DNA of 64,000 nucleotides, taken from positions 1-64,000 of the forward strand of contig NZ_AVGG01000002.1 of assembly GCF_000498535.1 (NCBI RefSeq), in the 5' to 3' direction. The notes below the pieces were generated by a model, which was given only the letters and a program-made list of their open reading frames with translations, did no database searches and had not been told where the DNA came from. Shown here one piece after another: positions 1 to 9,196 of the stretch (positions are counted from its first letter, which is position 1; each line of letters starts with the position of its first letter). The stretch is from Flavobacterium limnosediminis JC2902. GTDB taxonomy: Bacteria; Bacteroidota; Bacteroidia; Flavobacteriales; Flavobacteriaceae. The position numbers were made by a program, and so were the translations under genes.

Positions 1-1
1 A

Positions 2-3000
2 GGATTGCCTGCCGGTGTTACCGGAAATTTTGCTGCAGGGGGAGTATACACCATCAGTGGGACACCAACAGCATCGGGCACATTTAACTTTACCGTGACC
101 ACTACCGGGGGATGTGCTCCGGCTGCTACCATAAGCGGAAGCATCATAGTTAATCCAACACCAAATGCAGTAGCCACAAACCAATTACAAACTATCTGTA
201 CGGGAACAACAATAGCAACAATGACTTTCTCCGGCAGCGTAGCTTTAACAGCGTATAACTGGACCCGAAACAATACTGTGGCTGTAACCGGAATCTTGTC
301 AAGCGGAACAGGAGACATCAGTGGTATTTTAACCAATACAACGACAACGCAACAAACAGTTACCTTCACAATTACACCCATAGCCAATGGATGTCCTGGA
401 GTTCCTATTACAACTTCTGTAATTGTTGAGCCTTTATCACTTGGTGGTGCGGTTACTTATTCACTGCCCGCGGCAACACCTGTCGTAAACACTAACACGA
501 CTTGCCATGTAGCCAACGGAACACTTTATTTAAGTGGACACCGTGGCGCTATTTTAAGATGGGAATTTTCTACAACCGGTGGTTCAACCTGGACATCTAT
601 TGCTCACACCGGCAATACTTACAATTACAACAATGTGACACAATCCACTATATTCAGAGCTGTTGTTCAAAACAGTCCTTGCGGCATTACCTATTCTACA
701 TTGACCATGATTAATGTAATTCCGAATATCAAACCATCTCCCGTTGTCGCGACACCTGCAACAATTTGCGTAGGAGATTCTTCCATATTGACTTCACAAA
801 GTGGATATGCAACCAGTGCCACTTTAGCTACAGGAGGAACATTCGCCAATGCTAACCCTACAGGATGGGAAGTTGATGGTTGCACCAACTGTTTAAGTTC
901 AGGAGGCAGTAATACCGTAGCGACACCATGGAAACTTAGCGCCACAAACGGCGGAACGTATTCGGGAGTAAATTATACCTCATCAGGAAAATTTGCCATA
1001 GCACATGGAGAAGGAATGACTTCCTATATGTATACTCCTATTTTCAACACCTTTGGTTTAACTACCGCTACTCTCACCTTTAACCATGCCTATAAATTTT
1101 TAACCGGTGCCAAAGGAGAAATCCAAATTTCAGTCAATGGCGGAAGCACATACACTACTATACAAACATACACAGGAACCCTCACTCCTACAGACCCTTT
1201 TACAACTGCTGCCAATTCTGTAACCATCGACTTAAATCCTTATTTAGGACAAGGAAATCTAAGAATTCGTTTTTATTATTATGGCATAGATACCGTCCCT
1301 GGAAGTGCAAATGCCAGTTCATGGGCTGTAGATAATATTCAGATTCCGGATGCCCCAATGAACCTAAGTATTCAATGGGTTGACCCAATCACAGGAGTTA
1401 CTGTAAGCAATAGCGGTACAATGACGGTTTCTCCCACAGTAACAACAACCTACGCTATAACTTCCTACCTTAATGGTTGTAACAGTTTTGGGACAAACGG
1501 AACGGCTTATGTTACAGTAACTGTGAATCCGAGACCAACATCGGTAATCAGTCAGAATCAGACCGTATGCCTTAGCGCTACGGCAACCTTCAGTGTTGCA
1601 TTAACAGGATCGAGTCCGTGGAGGCTGACTTATTTTGATGGTACAACCTCAACTACCGTAAATAATATTCTAACAAGCCCTTACACATTCACTGTACCCA
1701 ATATGACTGTTAATAAAACATATACTGTCACAGCATTAAACGATTCCAAATGTACTGCAATAGCAGGAGATATGACTGGCTCAGCCACTGTAACTGTTCT
1801 AAACGGAACAGCCGGACTATGGACAGGATTAATGAGTACAGACTGGTTTGATTGTATGAACTGGGCCGGCGGACTGCCATCCGCTACCATCGATGCCCAA
1901 ATTCCAACGGGAGTAGCGAGGATGCCTGTTATTGACCCTTTAAGTCCATTTGCAGCTGCCTACAGCTTTATTGCTTCTGCCAGAGATGTGATCATCAATA
2001 CGAATGCTTCCATCACGATGGCTATCAATTCCAATTTACATGTAAAAAGAGATTGGAGAAACAGCGGCAGTTTCATTCCCGGAACCGGAACCGTAACCTT
2101 TAACGGAGCAACCAACAATCAGGTTCATCTAATCAATTCAGGTATTAAACTAAATGAAAGGTTCTACAATTTAACGTTGAATTGCACAAACGGAGCAAAA
2201 GGAATAAATGTTGCCGATGCTTTTGAATTAACCGTTGCCAACAACCTGGTTCTGACAAGCGGAGATTTACGCTTAACCGGAGAAGCACAATTAGTTCAAA
2301 ACGGCACGGCTCCAAATCCTGCTGGCGGAACAGGCATCCTCTTGCGCGACCAGCAGGGAACAAAAAGCAGCTATCATTACAATTTTTGGTCATCACCGGT
2401 TAGCGCCGACAATTTAAGCTATACCATAGGCGGCGTATTAAAAGACGGAACCAATGCGGCAATCACCCCTTTCAATAGGGACCCCATAAATTTTGGCTGG
2501 GGATATACCTTTTCAGACGGACCACTTACAAGTCCTATAAAAATAAGTAACCGCTGGTTGTACAAATATACCGCCGTCAGCACCAGTTACTGGTCCTGGC
2601 AGCTTATCGAGAGCACAGGAAGCGTTAAGGTTGGTGAAGGATTTACGATGAAGGGGGTTACAGGCTTAGAACCGGTTACCAATTACCAAAACTATGTTTT
2701 TACCGGAAAACCGAACAACGGAAATATCAACCTGACCATAGCTCCAAACCAGCTTTATTTGGTCGGAAATCCCTATTCGTCTGCCTTAGATGCGGATGAG
2801 TTCATAAAAGACAACATTCTGGACAACGGTAGAGCAGCTTCCAACGTGTTTAACGGTGCCTTATATTTTTGGGATCATTTCGGAGCGCAAACACATTATT
2901 TGGCACAGTATATCGGAGGATATGCGGTCTATAACTTAATAGGCGGTGTTTTAGCCATATCGAGTGACCCGATGATTAACAATAATATGTCTTCAGGCAC

Positions 3001-3880
3001 AAAAATCCCGAGACGATACGTACCCGTAGGACAAGGATTTTTCATCAGAACAGACATCGCTGGGGCAACGGGAATGACTAACCCAATCGCTGGCGGAACC
3101 GTAATGTTCAAAAACAGTCAACGTGCCTTTAAAACAGAAAGTCCTGCAAATTCAGTATTCTTCAGATCCGAAAACAATACCGCGAATGCAGACATTGACA
3201 ACCGACAAAAAATCAGATTAAGTTTTGAGGCTTCTTCGGGATTACGCCGTCATCTTTTGGTGGGCACCGACAACAATACCACCAACCAGTTTGATCTCGG
3301 ATACGACGCTCCGATGTTAGATATGCATCCGGATGATATGTATTGGGAGTTCAGTAACAGTAAATTTGTGATTCAGGGAGTACCAGATTTTAATAACACA
3401 CAAATTATTCCGCTTGGAATCAAGGTTTCGGCTGTCGGCACAACCAAAATTAAAATTGAGGAACTTGAAAACATTCCGACTTCAACAGAAATCTATCTGT
3501 TTGACAACACAACCGGAAGCTACCATGACATTAAAAATCAGGAGTTCATAACCAATTTGCCTATAGGAGAACATAGTAACCGATTCTCGATACGTTTTAC
3601 CAGAGAAACATTAAGCTCGGAAGATGTGATTCTGAATAACGGAATTTTGGTTTTCGCCGATGATAATCATGTCCTGAACATCAAAAACAACCTCTTGGAT
3701 GCCAATGTAGAACTTGTCCAACTCTACAATATTTTAGGGCAATCAATTGCGAAATGGAATGTAACCGATGAAGAACAGCGAAACATTAAAATTCCGATAG
3801 AACACATTCGAACCGGAACCTACATCGTAAAACTAAAAACGTCCAATGGTTCGCTTAGCAAACAACTAGTGATCCGATAA
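2..3880 (+). CDS. T9SS type A sorting domain surface protein, 5' end outside window
   Basis: The frame is open at the left edge, so this is the C-terminal ~1290 residues of a larger secreted protein. It starts inside Ig/PKD-like repeats rich in Thr, Gly and Val. Around residues 280-450 there is a MAM or jelly-roll-like module ending in a typical SSWAVDNIQIPD segment. Another PKD-like block follows, then a long domain with many aromatic and Gly residues. The last ~80 residues (ILVFADDNHVLNI ... GTYIVKLKTSNGS) form a type A Por-secretion sorting domain, the signal for export by the type IX secretion system and attachment to the outer surface. The specific function (adhesin or similar) cannot be told. 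A hairpin terminator follows, so it is probably the last gene of its transcript. Confidence 0.85.
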   Translation, partial: GLPAGVTGNFAAGGVYTISGTPTASGTFNFTVTTTGGCAPAATISGSIIVNPTPNAVATNQLQTICTGTTIATMTFSGSVALTAYNWTRNNTVAVTGILSSGTGDISGILTNTTTTQQTVTFTITPIANGCPGVPITTSVIVEPLSLGGAVTYSLPAATPVVNTNTTCHVANGTLYLSGHRGAILRWEFSTTGGSTWTSIAHTGNTYNYNNVTQSTIFRAVVQNSPCGITYSTLTMINVIPNIKPSPVVATPATICVGDSSILTSQSGYATSATLATGGTFANANPTGWEVDGCTNCLSSGGSNTVATPWKLSATNGGTYSGVNYTSSGKFAIAHGEGMTSYMYTPIFNTFGLTTATLTFNHAYKFLTGAKGEIQISVNGGSTYTTIQTYTGTLTPTDPFTTAANSVTIDLNPYLGQGNLRIRFYYYGIDTVPGSANASSWAVDNIQIPDAPMNLSIQWVDPITGVTVSNSGTMTVSPTVTTTYAITSYLNGCNSFGTNGTAYVTVTVNPRPTSVISQNQTVCLSATATFSVALTGSSPWRLTYFDGTTSTTVNNILTSPYTFTVPNMTVNKTYTVTALNDSKCTAIAGDMTGSATVTVLNGTAGLWTGLMSTDWFDCMNWAGGLPSATIDAQIPTGVARMPVIDPLSPFAAAYSFIASARDVIINTNASITMAINSNLHVKRDWRNSGSFIPGTGTVTFNGATNNQVHLINSGIKLNERFYNLTLNCTNGAKGINVADAFELTVANNLVLTSGDLRLTGEAQLVQNGTAPNPAGGTGILLRDQQGTKSSYHYNFWSSPVSADNLSYTIGGVLKDGTNAAITPFNRDPINFGWGYTFSDGPLTSPIKISNRWLYKYTAVSTSYWSWQLIESTGSVKVGEGFTMKGVTGLEPVTNYQNYVFTGKPNNGNINLTIAPNQLYLVGNPYSSALDADEFIKDNILDNGRAASNVFNGALYFWDHFGAQTHYLAQYIGGYAVYNLIGGVLAISSDPMINNNMSSGTKIPRRYVPVGQGFFIRTDIAGATGMTNPIAGGTVMFKNSQRAFKTESPANSVFFRSENNTANADIDNRQKIRLSFEASSGLRRHLLVGTDNNTTNQFDLGYDAPMLDMHPDDMYWEFSNSKFVIQGVPDFNNTQIIPLGIKVSAVGTTKIKIEELENIPTSTEIYLFDNTTGSYHDIKNQEFITNLPIGEHSNRFSIRFTRETLSSEDVILNNGILVFADDNHVLNIKNNLLDANVELVQLYNILGQSIAKWNVTDEEQRNIKIPIEHIRTGTYIVKLKTSNGSLSKQLVIR

Positions 3881-3884
3881 CAAC

Positions 3885-3912
3885 AAAAGCCTCGATTTCC
3901 GGGGCTTTCTTA
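3885..3912 (+). terminator. Rho-independent terminator after the surface protein
   Basis: AAAGCCTCG pairs with CGGGGCTTT (one G-U pair) around a short ATTTC loop, followed by a T-rich tail. It begins 5 bases after the stop codon. Confidence 0.7.
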
Positions 3913-3970
3913 TTTAACAAACCTTTCAAAAAGCATTTGAAACAAAAAAGGTACCTTTGCGGCCCATCAA

Positions 3971-4678
3971 ATGACAACCATGAAATTTCGTTTTTTATTC
4001 ATTCTGATACTATTATCCGTAAATACAACTTTCGGGCAATTAAAAACCATTGTAGGTGATACTGATTATCCCTTTTGGATTCAGGTACCCGAAGCTGAAA
4101 AAACCGAAAAACAACCGGTTCTGATTTTCCTTCACGGTAAAAGTCTTTCCGGAACCGACATCAACCGGGTAAGACGCTACGGAGTTTTACGCGCCATAGA
4201 TAAAGGCAGAACTATCCCAGCCATAGTAGTGGCTCCCCAATTGGCTTTCGGATCGTGGAATCCTGATAAAGTACTGCAGGTTTTAGAATATGTTCAGAAA
4301 AATTACAATACCGATACATCGCGTGTCTACGTATGCGGAATGAGTTTAGGTTCTTACGGCACCTTACACTTCGCGGGGAAACACGCTGATAAAATCACCG
4401 CAGCCGTAGCGATTTGCGGAGGTGGGAATGTAAACGATGCCTGTAAACTGGCAACCCTTCCGTTATGGATTCAGCATGGGAACAAGGATTATATTGTCCG
4501 CATGTCGGAATCGAAAAAAGTGGTGGATGCAATTAAGAAATGTGATCCCGATGCCGATGTCACTTTCACAATTATACCGGGAGGCAATCATGGAAACGTA
4601 GAACGACTGTTTCATGAAGATGCTTTGTATGACTGGCTTTTCAAACAAAAGAAAACACAAACCCAAAACGATTTCTAA
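3971..4678 (+). CDS. Secreted alpha/beta-hydrolase (esterase-like)
   Basis: A 235-residue protein with an N-terminal signal peptide ending near TTFGQ. It has the alpha/beta-hydrolase landmarks in order: an oxyanion-hole segment LIFLHGKSLSG, a nucleophile elbow GMSLGS (Gly-x-Ser-x-Gly), an acid-loop HGNKDYIV with the likely catalytic Asp, and a C-terminal GGNHGN with the likely catalytic His. It resembles the phospholipase/carboxylesterase or dienelactone hydrolase-like group. The substrate is unknown; a periplasmic or exported ester hydrolase is inferred. A second Met three codons in (3980) gives an equally good signal peptide. Only 12 bases separate it from the following dus gene, so the two may be co-transcribed. 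Confidence 0.8.
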   Translation: MTTMKFRFLFILILLSVNTTFGQLKTIVGDTDYPFWIQVPEAEKTEKQPVLIFLHGKSLSGTDINRVRRYGVLRAIDKGRTIPAIVVAPQLAFGSWNPDKVLQVLEYVQKNYNTDTSRVYVCGMSLGSYGTLHFAGKHADKITAAVAICGGGNVNDACKLATLPLWIQHGNKDYIVRMSESKKVVDAIKKCDPDADVTFTIIPGGNHGNVERLFHEDALYDWLFKQKKTQTQNDF

Positions 4679-4690
4679 ATATCCTTACAA

Positions 4691-5641
4691 ATGACGAATA
4701 CCACTTTACTCTCTTCTCCTTTACAGGGATTTACCGATTTTCGTTTCCGAAACGCCTTTCATAAGTATTTCGGTGGGATTGACACTTTCTATTCACCCTA
4801 CATCAAACTGAACGGAAAATTAGTCGTAAAAGGTTCCTACGAACGCGACATACTTGCGGAAAACAACAGCACGTTGCAGGTCATTCCGCAAATCATTACC
4901 AATGATGCAGAAGAGTTTTTATTTGTGGCCAACTATGTAAAACAATTAGGCTATAATGAACTGAACTGGAATTTAGGTTGCCCCTATCCGATGGTTGCCA
5001 AATGCGGTATGGGGTCCGGTTTAATCAGTAATACCGAACGCATCAATCATATTTTAGAGCGAGTTCATAATGAAACTGATATAATTGTTTCGATGAAAAT
5101 GCGCATGGGTTATGAAAACCCTTCCGAAATTTTGGATGTGTTTCCGATTTTGGAAAAATACCCCATAAAAAACATCGCCATTCATGCCCGCATCGGAAAA
5201 CAATTGTACAAAGGCGGCGTTGATCTGGATTCGTTTCAGAAATGTCTTGATGTTTCAAAACACAAATTGTATTATAATGGCGACATCACTTCAGTGGCTA
5301 AATTTAAAACCCTTCAGGAACGGTTTCCTTCCATTGATCATTTTATGATAGGCAGAGGTTTGATTGCCGATCCGTTTTTACCGAGCATGATTAAAAACGG
5401 AACAACCGAATACCCGAAAAACCGGTTTGAAATTTTTGAGGAATTCCACGACACAATTTACCGTGACTACGATGCTTATTTACAGGGGCCAACCCCCATT
5501 AAAATGAAAATGCTGGGCTTTTGGGAGTACTTTTCGGAATCGTTTTCCAACCCGCAAAAAACGTTGAAAAAGATTAAGAAAGCCGGTAACAGCAAGCATT
5601 ATGAGGAAGCGGTTAAGGAGATTTTTAAATCGGAGAGATAA
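4691..5641 (+). CDS. dus: tRNA-dihydrouridine synthase
   Basis: A 316-residue flavoprotein that reduces uridines in the tRNA D-loop using FMN and NADPH. The sequence shows the Dus TIM-barrel hallmarks: an N-terminal SPLQGFTDFRFR, the catalytic-cysteine segment NLGCPYPMVAKCGMGSGL, a phosphate/RNA-binding IAIHARIGKQLYKGG, and the FMN-phosphate loops YYNGDIT and MIGRGLIADPF. Length is normal for the family. The short N-terminus resembles the DusC branch, but the subfamily cannot be fixed by eye. It acts in the cytoplasm. It follows the esterase gene closely. Confidence 0.92.
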   Translation: MTNTTLLSSPLQGFTDFRFRNAFHKYFGGIDTFYSPYIKLNGKLVVKGSYERDILAENNSTLQVIPQIITNDAEEFLFVANYVKQLGYNELNWNLGCPYPMVAKCGMGSGLISNTERINHILERVHNETDIIVSMKMRMGYENPSEILDVFPILEKYPIKNIAIHARIGKQLYKGGVDLDSFQKCLDVSKHKLYYNGDITSVAKFKTLQERFPSIDHFMIGRGLIADPFLPSMIKNGTTEYPKNRFEIFEEFHDTIYRDYDAYLQGPTPIKMKMLGFWEYFSESFSNPQKTLKKIKKAGNSKHYEEAVKEIFKSER

Positions 5642-5652
5642 ATACTGAATTT

Positions 5653-6018
5653 CTACGAGCTACGAAGAATCTTCTCCATTTTCCTTCCCTTCGCCAATTC
5701 ATCCACCAACTTATCCAAATACCGAGCCTGTTTTGTTAACGGATTCTCGATTTCCTCTATGCGATACCCACAGATTACACCTGTTATAAGGCTAGCATTT
5801 GGGTTTAGCGAAGCGCGTTCGAAGAAGGTTTCAAAAGTCACGTTTTCGTTTATCAGTTCCTGCAGCTTGTTGGTATCGAATCCTGTTAACCATTCTATAA
5901 CCTGATGTAATTCTTCTTTTGTTCTGCCTTTCTTTTCCACTTTTGCGATATACATCGGATAAACCGAGGCAAAGGTCATTTTTGCAATACGCTGATGGTG
6001 TGCGTCGGTAATGTTCAT
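5653..6018 (-). CDS. DUF2200 family protein
   Basis: A 121-residue soluble protein starting MNITDAHHQRIAKMTFASVYP. The pattern (HHQRIAKM...VYPMYIAKVEKKGRTKEEL..VIEWLTG) is typical of the DUF2200 family, a small conserved bacterial family of unknown function. There is no signal peptide or membrane segment. It converges on the dus gene with 11 bases between the stop codons and no clear terminator between them. No function is assigned. Confidence 0.8.
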   Translation of the reverse strand: MNITDAHHQRIAKMTFASVYPMYIAKVEKKGRTKEELHQVIEWLTGFDTNKLQELINENVTFETFFERASLNPNASLITGVICGYRIEEIENPLTKQARYLDKLVDELAKGRKMEKILRSS

Positions 6019-6171
6019 ATTTTGTATTTTATTATTGCTCTTTACTTCTAAGTCGTGTAGCGGACAGTCCGTAAAGTGTCGTGATTGTAATTTTATCTAA
6101 CATGGTCGGAACGCACTGGTTAGATTTTGTGGCATTTTGTTCCTTTTATTTACCCTGTCACAAAACCAAAT

Positions 6172-6206
6172 ATACAAAAAGGGCTTTAAGTTTTCACCTA
6201 AAGCCC
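6172..6206 (-). terminator. Rho-independent terminator of the two-gene unit 7140-6236
   Basis: GGGCTTTA (6181-6188) pairs perfectly with TAAAGCCC (6199-6206). Read on the minus strand, the stem is followed by TTTTTGTAT. It lies 30 bases beyond the stop codon of the 153-residue gene. Confidence 0.8.
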
Positions 6207-6235
6207 CATATGCCCAATAACGCTGGCAGCAGCAG

Positions 6236-6697
6236 TTACTTATACCAAAATTCATATTCTTTTCCATAGGTGATCCAATCAACGCCCTTTTTTATTCCGT
6301 TTTTTTCTTCTTCAACCGAAATTAATTTTACAATGAATCGCGTTACATCACTGCTGGCATATTTCTTAATATCAATTTTAATTTTAGGACTGACTTCAAA
6401 CTTGTCGTTTTTCAGTTCAATTTTTTTCTGATAACGTGGTGCGTTTTGGACGGTCTTGATTTGCTGCGATTTGGCCGTTCTGATTTCCAGACTCAACTTG
6501 CTGATTCTATATTTTACAGCTGCATTTTCATTTGAAATCTGTACCGTAATAACGTCTGATATTTTAACCGACATATCGTCCTTCTGTATTGGCGTTCCGT
6601 TCTTCAGTATTACCAATTTTGCTTCCTGTGCCTGAAGCGTAGCTACTTTTGTAAGTATCAGGAAGAATAAGGTGCAGAATAAATTTAGGTTTTTCAT
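6236..6697 (-). CDS. Hypothetical exported protein
   Basis: A 153-residue protein with a clear signal peptide (cleavage near ATLQAQ). The mature part is rich in Lys, Ile and Val with alternating hydrophobics, suggesting a beta-sandwich periplasmic domain; the phrase VILKNGTPIQKDDMSV is reminiscent of the C-terminal part of gliding-motility GldM-like proteins, but this is too weak to name it. Its ATG overlaps the stop of the upstream gene by 4 bases, so the pair is translationally coupled. No function is claimed. Confidence 0.6.
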   Translation of the reverse strand: MKNLNLFCTLFFLILTKVATLQAQEAKLVILKNGTPIQKDDMSVKISDVITVQISNENAAVKYRISKLSLEIRTAKSQQIKTVQNAPRYQKKIELKNDKFEVSPKIKIDIKKYASSDVTRFIVKLISVEEEKNGIKKGVDWITYGKEYEFWYK

Positions 6698-7140
6698 TTT
6701 TCGATTATTTTATTTAAAGAATTTCTTGAAGCGGAAATTAAATTTAAGAGACCGTCTTCAAGATCCGAATTGGAAGTGGGGGAACCTTTCTGTTTAAAAT
6801 TATTGACAAGATCATAATATTTTTGAGCCTCATTACTCACTGCAGAATCCTGGACTAACAAAAACTTCCCGAAATAAATTTTTTCAAAATCCTTGTAGTC
6901 TCTGTAAAATGATTTTGTAGCTACACTATCCTTTTCATAATGTGCCAATACAGCACATTTTTCGGTAAATTCCTGGTAAATATCAAAGGTTGTATTGTAC
7001 GTGTTTTTCCGTATTTCTTTATCATAATTACTATTATACTGAAAAGCACCTACGAATACTCCAACTGTCGTGAGTGCTGCAGGAACAAATCTTAAATAAC
7101 TGCCGGATTGGTTACCTTCGATTGGTTTTTTAAAGTTCAT
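6694..7140 (-). CDS. Hypothetical membrane-anchored protein
   Basis: A 148-residue protein with one N-terminal membrane segment (YLRFVPAALTTVGVFVGAFQY) followed by a charged, probably helical domain. No family is recognised. It is the first gene of a two-gene unit with the exported protein at 6236, sharing a 4-base ATGA overlap, so the two products may work together at the cell envelope. Confidence 0.6.
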   Translation of the reverse strand: MNFKKPIEGNQSGSYLRFVPAALTTVGVFVGAFQYNSNYDKEIRKNTYNTTFDIYQEFTEKCAVLAHYEKDSVATKSFYRDYKDFEKIYFGKFLLVQDSAVSNEAQKYYDLVNNFKQKGSPTSNSDLEDGLLNLISASRNSLNKIIEK

Positions 7141-7438
7141 TTCGTATGATTTAATTTCTTATGAATTATAAATCCGTGACAGTACATTTCGTCTTTTTTT
7201 TAAGCCATTTACGCTTCTACAGCCCTAACAGAAAAGCAGATAGCTTACTAAGCTACAAAATGTAAGAAAAGAACACAAATTAAGTTGTTAAAGATCATTT
7301 TTTCTCGTTATACGACTTTAAAAAAGATAAAGACGACTTTACTCTGTGGGTTATCGTTTACTTCATTTCTTGCGATTAATAAAATATTTTTTTTAAAATT
7401 ACAAGTAAAAAACATTCCGATTACCTACTCTGCAACAA
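7141..7438. other. Gene-free stretch, no element recognised
   Basis: About 300 AT-rich bases between two minus-strand units. It must hold the promoter of the 148-residue gene, but no convincing TAnnTTTG box or operator was found. The short open frame here has no coding character. Confidence 0.5.
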
Positions 7439-7470
7439 AAAAAGGCTGTCGTTTCCGACAGCCTTTTTCT
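7439..7470 (-). terminator. Rho-independent terminator of hisS
   Basis: GGCTGTCG (7444-7451) and CGACAGCC (7456-7463) form a perfect 8-bp stem with a TTTC loop, flanked by A and T runs on either side. Read on the minus strand it directly follows the hisS stop codon at 7472. Confidence 0.9.
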
Positions 7471-7471
7471 A

Positions 7472-8896
7472 TTATTTAAGAAGTTCTTTCAATTCCTCCA
7501 GACTCACTTTCTTCTGCTCGCCCGAAGCTAAATCTTTTAATGCATATTGGTTGTTCGCAATTTCATCACCGCCTACTATAACCGCGAACGGGATTCCGCG
7601 TTTGTCAGCATGTTGGAATTGTTTCCCGATTTTGGCATTGTCCGGATACATTTCCACTTTAATACCTTCTTTTCGCAATTGCGAGATGGTTTTCATTGAA
7701 TACAACGCTTCTTCCTGACCGAAGTTTAAGAACAAGGCTTTTGATGTGGAAGTTACTGTTTCGGGGAACAGGTTCAGCTCTTCCAGAACCAGATAGATTC
7801 GGTCCAAGCCGAACGAGATTCCGACACCGCTCATATTTTTCAATCCGAAGATACCGGTTAAGTCGTCATAACGACCACCACCACCGATGGAACCCATCGC
7901 AACGCCTTTTGGTGCGCTGACTTCAAAAATGGCTCCGGTATAGTAATTCAGTCCACGGGCTAAGGTTACGTCCAGGTCCAATTCGGATTTATCCAAACCT
8001 AAAACCTTAATATTGTCGCAGATGAATTGCAGTTCCTCCACCCCTTTCATTCCTTCTGGAGAAGAAGAAAGCAGCGCGGAAAGTTTTTCTATTTTTTCAG
8101 CAATGGTTCCGGTGAAATTGAAAAGTGGTTGTACTTTTTCCAGTGCCGCTTCCGAAATCCCTTTTTCCACCATTTCTTTTTTCACGCCGTCTTCACCAAT
8201 TTTATCCAGCTTATCCAAAGCTACGGTAAAGTCAATCAGTTTATCCGAAGCGCCAATCACCTCAGCGATTCCGGAAAGGATTTTTCGGTTGTTGATTTTG
8301 ATGGTTACACCTTCCAACTCAAGAGCTGAAAATACGCTGTCATACAATTGTACCAACTCGACTTCTTGCCATAATGAGGTAGAACCCACCACATCGGCAT
8401 CACACTGATAGAATTCTCTGAAACGCCCTTTTTGCGGTCGGTCAGCTCTCCAAACCGGCTGGATCTGGTAACGCTTGAACGGGAATTCGATTTCGTTCTG
8501 GTGTTGTACCACGTAACGCGCAAAGGGAACAGTTAAATCGTAACGCAATGCTTTTTCAGAAATTTTACCCGTAAACTTATTTAGTTCTACCAGTTCGTTA
8601 ACAGAAATGGTTTCTGCAGAATTTGATTGAAGCACTTCTATCGATTCGGGCAATTCGATCTTATTTTTATTGAAAAAATAATTTCCCGAATTCAGAATCT
8701 TGAAAATCAAACGATCGCCTTCCTCACCGTATTTCCCCATTAAGGTTTCGGAGTTTTCGAACGTAGGTGTTTCAATGGGCTGAAACCCGAATTTTTCGAA
8801 ATTGGATTTGATGATTGAAAAGATATAATTACGCTTCGCTACTTCAGCAGGCGAAAAATCACGGGTTCCTTTGGGTATGCTTGGTTTTTGAGCCAT
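7472..8896 (-). CDS. hisS: Histidine--tRNA ligase
   Basis: A 474-residue class II aminoacyl-tRNA synthetase that charges tRNA-His with histidine. Visible features are the N-terminal [12 protein letters not shown], motif 1 (PIETPTFEN), motif 2 around FRYQ-like [28 protein letters not shown], the histidine-specific [14 protein letters not shown] loop and motif 3 [11 protein letters not shown] ... GISFGLDRI, plus a C-terminal anticodon-binding domain. Length is normal. The gene stands alone between its terminator and a repeat-rich upstream region. The start codon sits only a few bases from a degenerate TTAGACTTC repeat tract, similar to the arrangement at the right end of the window. Confidence 0.97.
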   Translation of the reverse strand: MAQKPSIPKGTRDFSPAEVAKRNYIFSIIKSNFEKFGFQPIETPTFENSETLMGKYGEEGDRLIFKILNSGNYFFNKNKIELPESIEVLQSNSAETISVNELVELNKFTGKISEKALRYDLTVPFARYVVQHQNEIEFPFKRYQIQPVWRADRPQKGRFREFYQCDADVVGSTSLWQEVELVQLYDSVFSALELEGVTIKINNRKILSGIAEVIGASDKLIDFTVALDKLDKIGEDGVKKEMVEKGISEAALEKVQPLFNFTGTIAEKIEKLSALLSSSPEGMKGVEELQFICDNIKVLGLDKSELDLDVTLARGLNYYTGAIFEVSAPKGVAMGSIGGGGRYDDLTGIFGLKNMSGVGISFGLDRIYLVLEELNLFPETVTSTSKALFLNFGQEEALYSMKTISQLRKEGIKVEMYPDNAKIGKQFQHADKRGIPFAVIVGGDEIANNQYALKDLASGEQKKVSLEELKELLK

Positions 8897-8902
8897 TTTT
8901 TT

Positions 8903-8996
8903 TAGACTTCTTAGAATGTTAGATTATTAGACTTTCTTAGATTGTTAAACTTTCTTAGACTCCTTAGATGGTTAGACTTCTTAGACCTCTCAGAAC
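8903..8996. repeat. Degenerate TTAGACTTCTTAGATTG repeat tract upstream of hisS
   Basis: Successive imperfect units such as TTAGACTTCTTAGAATG, TTAGATTATTAGAC and TTAGACTTCTTAGACC. The units match the perfect 17-bp tandem repeat at 63906-64000. Both tracts lie immediately upstream of a minus-strand start codon. Confidence 0.75.
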
Positions 8997-9019
8997 ACAA
9001 ACAATTCCAATAGTTTCTC

Positions 9020-9105
9020 TTTTAGCCCCGATTGCAGCAGCTACCTTGTAGTGCGGAAAGCGGGAACTTCGTATCCAGATAAGAAACTGTCGTTTCGCTC
9101 CAAAG
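9020..9105. repeat. Possible flavobacterial intergenic repeat element
   Basis: A segment beginning TAGCCCCGATTGCAGC and ending GGAAAGCGGGAAC, with internal pairing between CTAC and GTAG. From memory, many flavobacterial genomes carry intergenic elements with these two conserved ends; this is recalled, not searched. It lies upstream of the divergent hisS and the ABC permease gene. Confidence 0.4.
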
Positions 9106-9196
9106 ACTTTGCAAATATCTTACTTTTTAAAGAATTTCGTAAATCTGTTTGGGGAAACTTGTAACAAATTCCCTATTTTGATGACAAATTGCTACT

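Noticed and set aside
8013..8408. 131-codon frame antisense to hisS
   Set aside because: Ser-rich shadow of the hisS reading frame without start context or family likeness.
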